A stretch of DNA of 64,000 nt from DATBSK01 sp964501785 (GTDB taxonomy: Bacteria; Actinomycetota; Acidimicrobiia; IMCC26256; PALSA-555), in assembly GCA_964501785.1 (NCBI GenBank), contig CAZCUD010000017.1:1-64000 (forward strand), given 5' to 3'. A program made the translations under genes and the position numbers. This document shows positions 61,105 to 64,000 of the stretch, in pieces. Every line of letters starts with the position of its first letter. The stretch's first letter is position 1. The notes beneath the pieces were generated by a model that saw only the letters and a program-made list of their open reading frames with translations, searched no databases and had not been told where the DNA came from.

Positions 61105-62397
61105 GTGGCCGACGACGAGGGCGCGACCGGCGACGACGCACTGCGCGCCGGTGCCCTCGCGGTGCTCGACGGCAACCACCGCCACGGCTACACGGTGCCC
61201 GCGCGGGGCCTGTACCCGTACCAATGGTGCTGGGACAGCGGCCCGATCGCCCTCGGGTGGGCCGCCGCCGGCCGCTGGGACGAGGCGTGGACCGAGCTCG
61301 CCACCCTCGTGGAGGGCCAGTGGGCGTCGGGCATGCAGCCGCACATCATCTTCTGGGAGCCGTCGCCCGACTACTTCCCCGGTCCCGACGTGTGGGCGAC
61401 CGACCACGACCCGCCGACCACCGGCATCACCCAGCCGCCGCTGCCGATCACCGCCGCGGCGCGGCTGCACGCCGCCGATCCCGACCGGGCACGTGCCGAC
61501 GCGCGACTGCGCTCGCTCTGGACTCCACTCGTCGCGTGGCTCGCGTGGCTCGACCGCGCCCGGCGCGGTCCGCACGGAGGATCGGTCGTCGTGCACCCGT
61601 GGGAGTCGGGGATGGACAACTCGCCGTGCTGGGACGGCGCGCTCGATCGGGTGCCGGAAGGGACGCACGAGCACCTCGAGCGCCGCGACGTAGCGACGGT
61701 GGCGGCGAAGCAGCGCCCGACCGACGCCGAGTACCGGCGGTTCCTCGGCATCGTCGCCGACCTCGTCGCCGCGGGGTGGGACACCGAGCGTCAGCCCGAG
61801 GACAGCCCGTTCGCAGTCGAGGACGTCGCGTTCACCGCGATCACCTGCCGTGCCGCCGCCGACCTCGTCGCGGCCGGATCCGACCTCGCACTCGACACCT
61901 CGACGCTCACGGACATCGCGGAGCGCACACGCGGCGCGCTGCGCGCGCTCTGGCACGACCGGGCGGGCTGGTTCCTGTCGTACGACCTGCGGACCGACGC
62001 GCCGATCCCGGCCCTGACCGCCGGCGGGCTCCTCGCGATGTGGGCGGGCGCGGCGACCCCGGAGCAGGCCGACACGATGCTCGACCACCTCGCCGAATGG
62101 TCGCGGATCGCCCTCTACGGCGTGCCGTCGTCGGATCCGCGCGACGTGACGTTCGAGCCGCAGCGGTACTGGCGCGGACCGGTCTGGGTGCTCCTCAACT
62201 GGATGATCGCGGAGGGGTTGGCCGACGTCGGGCGCGCCGACCCGGCGGAGCGCCTTCGCGCCACGACCCTCGACCTCGTGCGCCGGAACGGGTTCTGCGA
62301 GTACTTCGACCCGACGAACGGCGAGGGCATCGGCGGCCAGGGCTTCTCGTGGACCGCCGCGCTCACCCTCGCCTGGCTCATCGGCCCGCGTCCGTAG
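61105..62397 (+). CDS. GH63-like glycoside hydrolase (mannosylglycerate hydrolase/glucosidase type)
   Basis: A 430-residue (alpha/alpha)6-barrel protein: YPYQWCWDSGPIALGWAAAGRWDEA, QWASGMQPHIIFWEPSPDYFPGPDVW, VVHPWESGMDNSPCWDGAL and RYWRGPVWVLLNWMIAEGL, ending EYFDPTNGEGIGGQGFSWTAAL. These are the motifs of mannosylglycerate/glucosylglycerate hydrolases and other GH63-type enzymes, acting on compatible-solute glycosides. GTG 61105 is used (VADDEGATGDDALRAG); GTG 61018 would overlap the panD promoter. No signal peptide. Confidence 0.82.
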   Translation: MADDEGATGDDALRAGALAVLDGNHRHGYTVPARGLYPYQWCWDSGPIALGWAAAGRWDEAWTELATLVEGQWASGMQPHIIFWEPSPDYFPGPDVWATDHDPPTTGITQPPLPITAAARLHAADPDRARADARLRSLWTPLVAWLAWLDRARRGPHGGSVVVHPWESGMDNSPCWDGALDRVPEGTHEHLERRDVATVAAKQRPTDAEYRRFLGIVADLVAAGWDTERQPEDSPFAVEDVAFTAITCRAAADLVAAGSDLALDTSTLTDIAERTRGALRALWHDRAGWFLSYDLRTDAPIPALTAGGLLAMWAGAATPEQADTMLDHLAEWSRIALYGVPSSDPRDVTFEPQRYWRGPVWVLLNWMIAEGLADVGRADPAERLRATTLDLVRRNGFCEYFDPTNGEGIGGQGFSWTAALTLAWLIGPRP

Positions 62398-62422
62398 GGC
62401 TTCGTTATCCTCGTCCCGACGG

Positions 62423-62439
62423 TCTGACGGGGCGTCAGA
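62423..62439. promoter_or_regulatory. Small palindrome before the acyl-CoA dehydrogenase
   Basis: TCTGACG-GGG-CGTCAGA is a perfect inverted repeat 31-47 bases before the GTG start. It could be a regulator-binding site or a terminator of the upstream gene; no U tract follows. Confidence 0.45.
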
Positions 62440-62470
62440 TCGAGCGAACGGCCCGACCCACGGGGGACGT

Positions 62471-63676
62471 GTGGACTTCGACTTCTCACCCGAACAGCGC
62501 GACTTCCAGGAGGAGGTGGAGGCGTTCCTCGACGCCCACGACGATCCCGAGGTGTTCGACCTGACCCGGGAGAACATGGCCCAGATCGTCGACACGCCGA
62601 AGCGACGGGCCTTCATGCGCGAGCTCGGGCAGAAGGGCTGGCTGGGGCTCACCTGGCCGAAGGAATACGGCGGCTCGGAGGGCGAAGGGGTCTACGAGTA
62701 CCTCCTCAACGAGGCGCTCGCCGCGCGCGGCGGTCCGCAGATCGGCAAGGGCGTCGGCATCATCGGCAAGACGCTGATCGCGCACGGGAACGACTTCCTG
62801 AAGGAGACGTTCCTGCCGATGATCCTCAACAACGACGTGGAGTTCGCGGTCGGCTACAGCGAGCCCAACGCCGGCTCCGATGCCGCGTCCATGCGGCTCA
62901 AGGCGGAGCGCACCGAGCGCGACGGGAAGTCGGGCTGGTTGCTCAACGGCCAGAAGACGTGGACGACGTCGGCGCACTTCGCCGAGTGGTACTGGCTCGG
63001 CACGCGCACCAACCCCGACGACAAGCACCGCGGCATCACGCTGATGCTCGTGCCGCTCGACCAGCCCGGCATCACGATCCGGCCGATCTGGACGATGGGC
63101 GACGAGCGCACCAACGAGGTGTTCATCGAGGACGTCTTCGTCCCCGACGAGTACGTCGTCGGCGAGGTCAACTCGGGCTTCCAGTACATCTCCCAGGCCC
63201 TCGACCTCGAGCGCTTCACGATGTTCACGTTCTCGCCGATCAAGCAGCGGCTCGACCTGCTGTGCGAGCACGTGCGCGAGGAGGAGGTCGACGGCACGCC
63301 GCTGAAGGACGACCCGGTCGTTCGCAGTCGGATCGCCCACCTCGTCACCGAGGCCGAGGTCGCCCGATGCCTCGGGCTCCGGGTCGTGGCCGAGTCGATG
63401 AAGGCCGAGAAGGAGGAGGGCGCGCCACCGCCCACGATCGAGTCGTCCCAGTACAAGCTGTTCGCGACCGAGTACTCGCGGCGCCTCGCCAACGCGTCGA
63501 TGGACCTCGCAGGTCCGGGCTCGCAGCTGCGGGTCCACACCGAGGACGCGCCCATGAAGGGGCGGGCCGAGTCGACGTACCGCTACACGGTCATCGACAC
63601 GATCGGCGGTGGCACCTCCGAGGTGCAGAAGAACATCATCGCCCGGCGCGGGCTCGGGCTCCCGAAGAACTTCTGA
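62471..63676 (+). CDS. Acyl-CoA dehydrogenase
   Basis: A 401-residue flavoenzyme that forms the alpha-beta double bond of acyl-CoA esters. VGYSEPNAGSDAASMRLKAER is the FAD/substrate motif, WLLNGQKTWTTSAHFAEW follows, and the C-terminal IDTIGGGTSEVQKNIIARRGLGLP is the usual FAD-binding end. It belongs to the large-subunit group seen in actinobacterial steroid and branched-chain degradation, where two such subunits pair; no second subunit is visible here. The GTG start has a GGGGGAC site. Confidence 0.88.
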   Translation: MDFDFSPEQRDFQEEVEAFLDAHDDPEVFDLTRENMAQIVDTPKRRAFMRELGQKGWLGLTWPKEYGGSEGEGVYEYLLNEALAARGGPQIGKGVGIIGKTLIAHGNDFLKETFLPMILNNDVEFAVGYSEPNAGSDAASMRLKAERTERDGKSGWLLNGQKTWTTSAHFAEWYWLGTRTNPDDKHRGITLMLVPLDQPGITIRPIWTMGDERTNEVFIEDVFVPDEYVVGEVNSGFQYISQALDLERFTMFTFSPIKQRLDLLCEHVREEEVDGTPLKDDPVVRSRIAHLVTEAEVARCLGLRVVAESMKAEKEEGAPPPTIESSQYKLFATEYSRRLANASMDLAGPGSQLRVHTEDAPMKGRAESTYRYTVIDTIGGGTSEVQKNIIARRGLGLPKNF

Positions 63677-63691
63677 CCCGACGCACCCGAC

Positions 63692-64000
63692 GTGCCCGAA
63701 CCGTTCCTCTCCGGCTGCACCGTGCTCGACCTCGCGAGCGTCGGCCCGGCCGCGCGCACCTCGCGCTGGCTCGCCGACTACGGCGCCACCGTCGTCAAGG
63801 TGGGTCCCACCCCCAAGCACGGTGCCGCACAGGTCAAGCCGTGGTTCTACGCGTACAGCGGGCATCGAGGGATGCAGCGAGTGCTGCTCGACCTCAAGGA
63901 GCCTGCCGGGCGCGACGCGTTCCTGCGCCTCGCCGCCGGCGCCGACGTCGTCATCGAGAGCTTCCGACCCGGAGTCGTCGGCCGCCTCGGCATCGGCTAC
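63692..64000 (+). CDS. CaiB/BaiF-family CoA transferase, 3' end outside window
   Basis: The first 103 residues are present. FLSGCTVLDLASVGPAARTSRWLADYGATVVKVG is the typical start of class III CoA transferases and alpha-methylacyl-CoA racemases, followed by LLDLKEPAGRDAFLRLAAGADVVIESFRPGVVGRLGIGY. The catalytic Asp lies beyond the window. It starts at GTG 63692, 15 bases after the acyl-CoA dehydrogenase stop, and probably activates or epimerises the acyl-CoA substrate of that enzyme. Confidence 0.88.
   Translation, partial: MPEPFLSGCTVLDLASVGPAARTSRWLADYGATVVKVGPTPKHGAAQVKPWFYAYSGHRGMQRVLLDLKEPAGRDAFLRLAAGADVVIESFRPGVVGRLGIGY

Noticed and set aside
62404..62411. GTTATCC in a GCTTCGTTATCC context, resembling the right half of the regulon motif
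   Set aside because: The left half is absent at the required spacing, so it is not counted as a seventh site.

Overview
The window is a gene-dense, high-GC actinobacterial chromosome segment. Many genes start with GTG, stops and starts often overlap (ATGA, GTGA, TGATG), and Shine-Dalgarno sites are often weak. The amidohydrolase, Liv-type ABC and acyl-CoA gene mix resembles uncultured Acidimicrobiia, but that placement is an inference. A 10-base N run at 18279-18288 marks a scaffold join.

Layout. 1-2.2 kb: end of an unknown gene, a drug/metabolite exporter, and an XRE regulator with a nucleotidyltransferase that looks like a toxin-antitoxin pair. 2.26-33.65 kb: a catabolic block whose two ends carry direct copies of the 3' end of the RNase P RNA gene. 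Lines sampled by hand inside it are 57-70% GC, against 67-78% outside. This is the geometry of an element integrated at the rnpB 3' end, although I see no integrase. 33.6-34.7 kb: intact rnpB and a VapBC pair. 34.7-56.8 kb: housekeeping genes (amine oxidase, bioB, RNase HI, class A PBP, AddAB-like recombination enzymes, formylglycine-generating enzyme, Lhr helicase). 56.9-60.2 kb: a second ABC binding protein/amidohydrolase/TetR module. 60.2-64 kb: panD, a GH63-like hydrolase, an acyl-CoA dehydrogenase and the start of a CoA transferase.

How the block works together. One minus-strand operon holds an MFS-LivF fusion, a LivH-LivM-LivG fusion, a solute-binding protein and a GH78 alpha-L-rhamnosidase. 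Diverging from it is a complete L-rhamnose pathway: bifunctional aldolase/lactaldehyde dehydrogenase, isomerase, rhamnulokinase and a DeoR regulator. A lactate-dehydrogenase-like flavoprotein lies further along. Around these are three amidohydrolase-2 proteins, two PhyH-type oxygenases, one oxygenase-like protein, two SDRs, two SnoaL-like proteins, a Gfo/Idh dehydrogenase and a PLP enzyme with His in place of the catalytic Lys. Six promoters in the block share a 19-bp near-palindrome (core ATAACG-N-CGnTAy). The one TetR gene in the block lies downstream of one of these sites and directly before another. I read this as one regulon for uptake and breakdown of a rhamnosylated compound whose aglycone is unknown.

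Other regulatory DNA: a palindrome over the XRE promoter, a palindrome covering the vapB start codon, a separate palindrome CATAGAGTCCTCTATG before the second TetR gene, and three strong hairpins at gene ends. Two of those hairpins belong to one family with compensating base changes.
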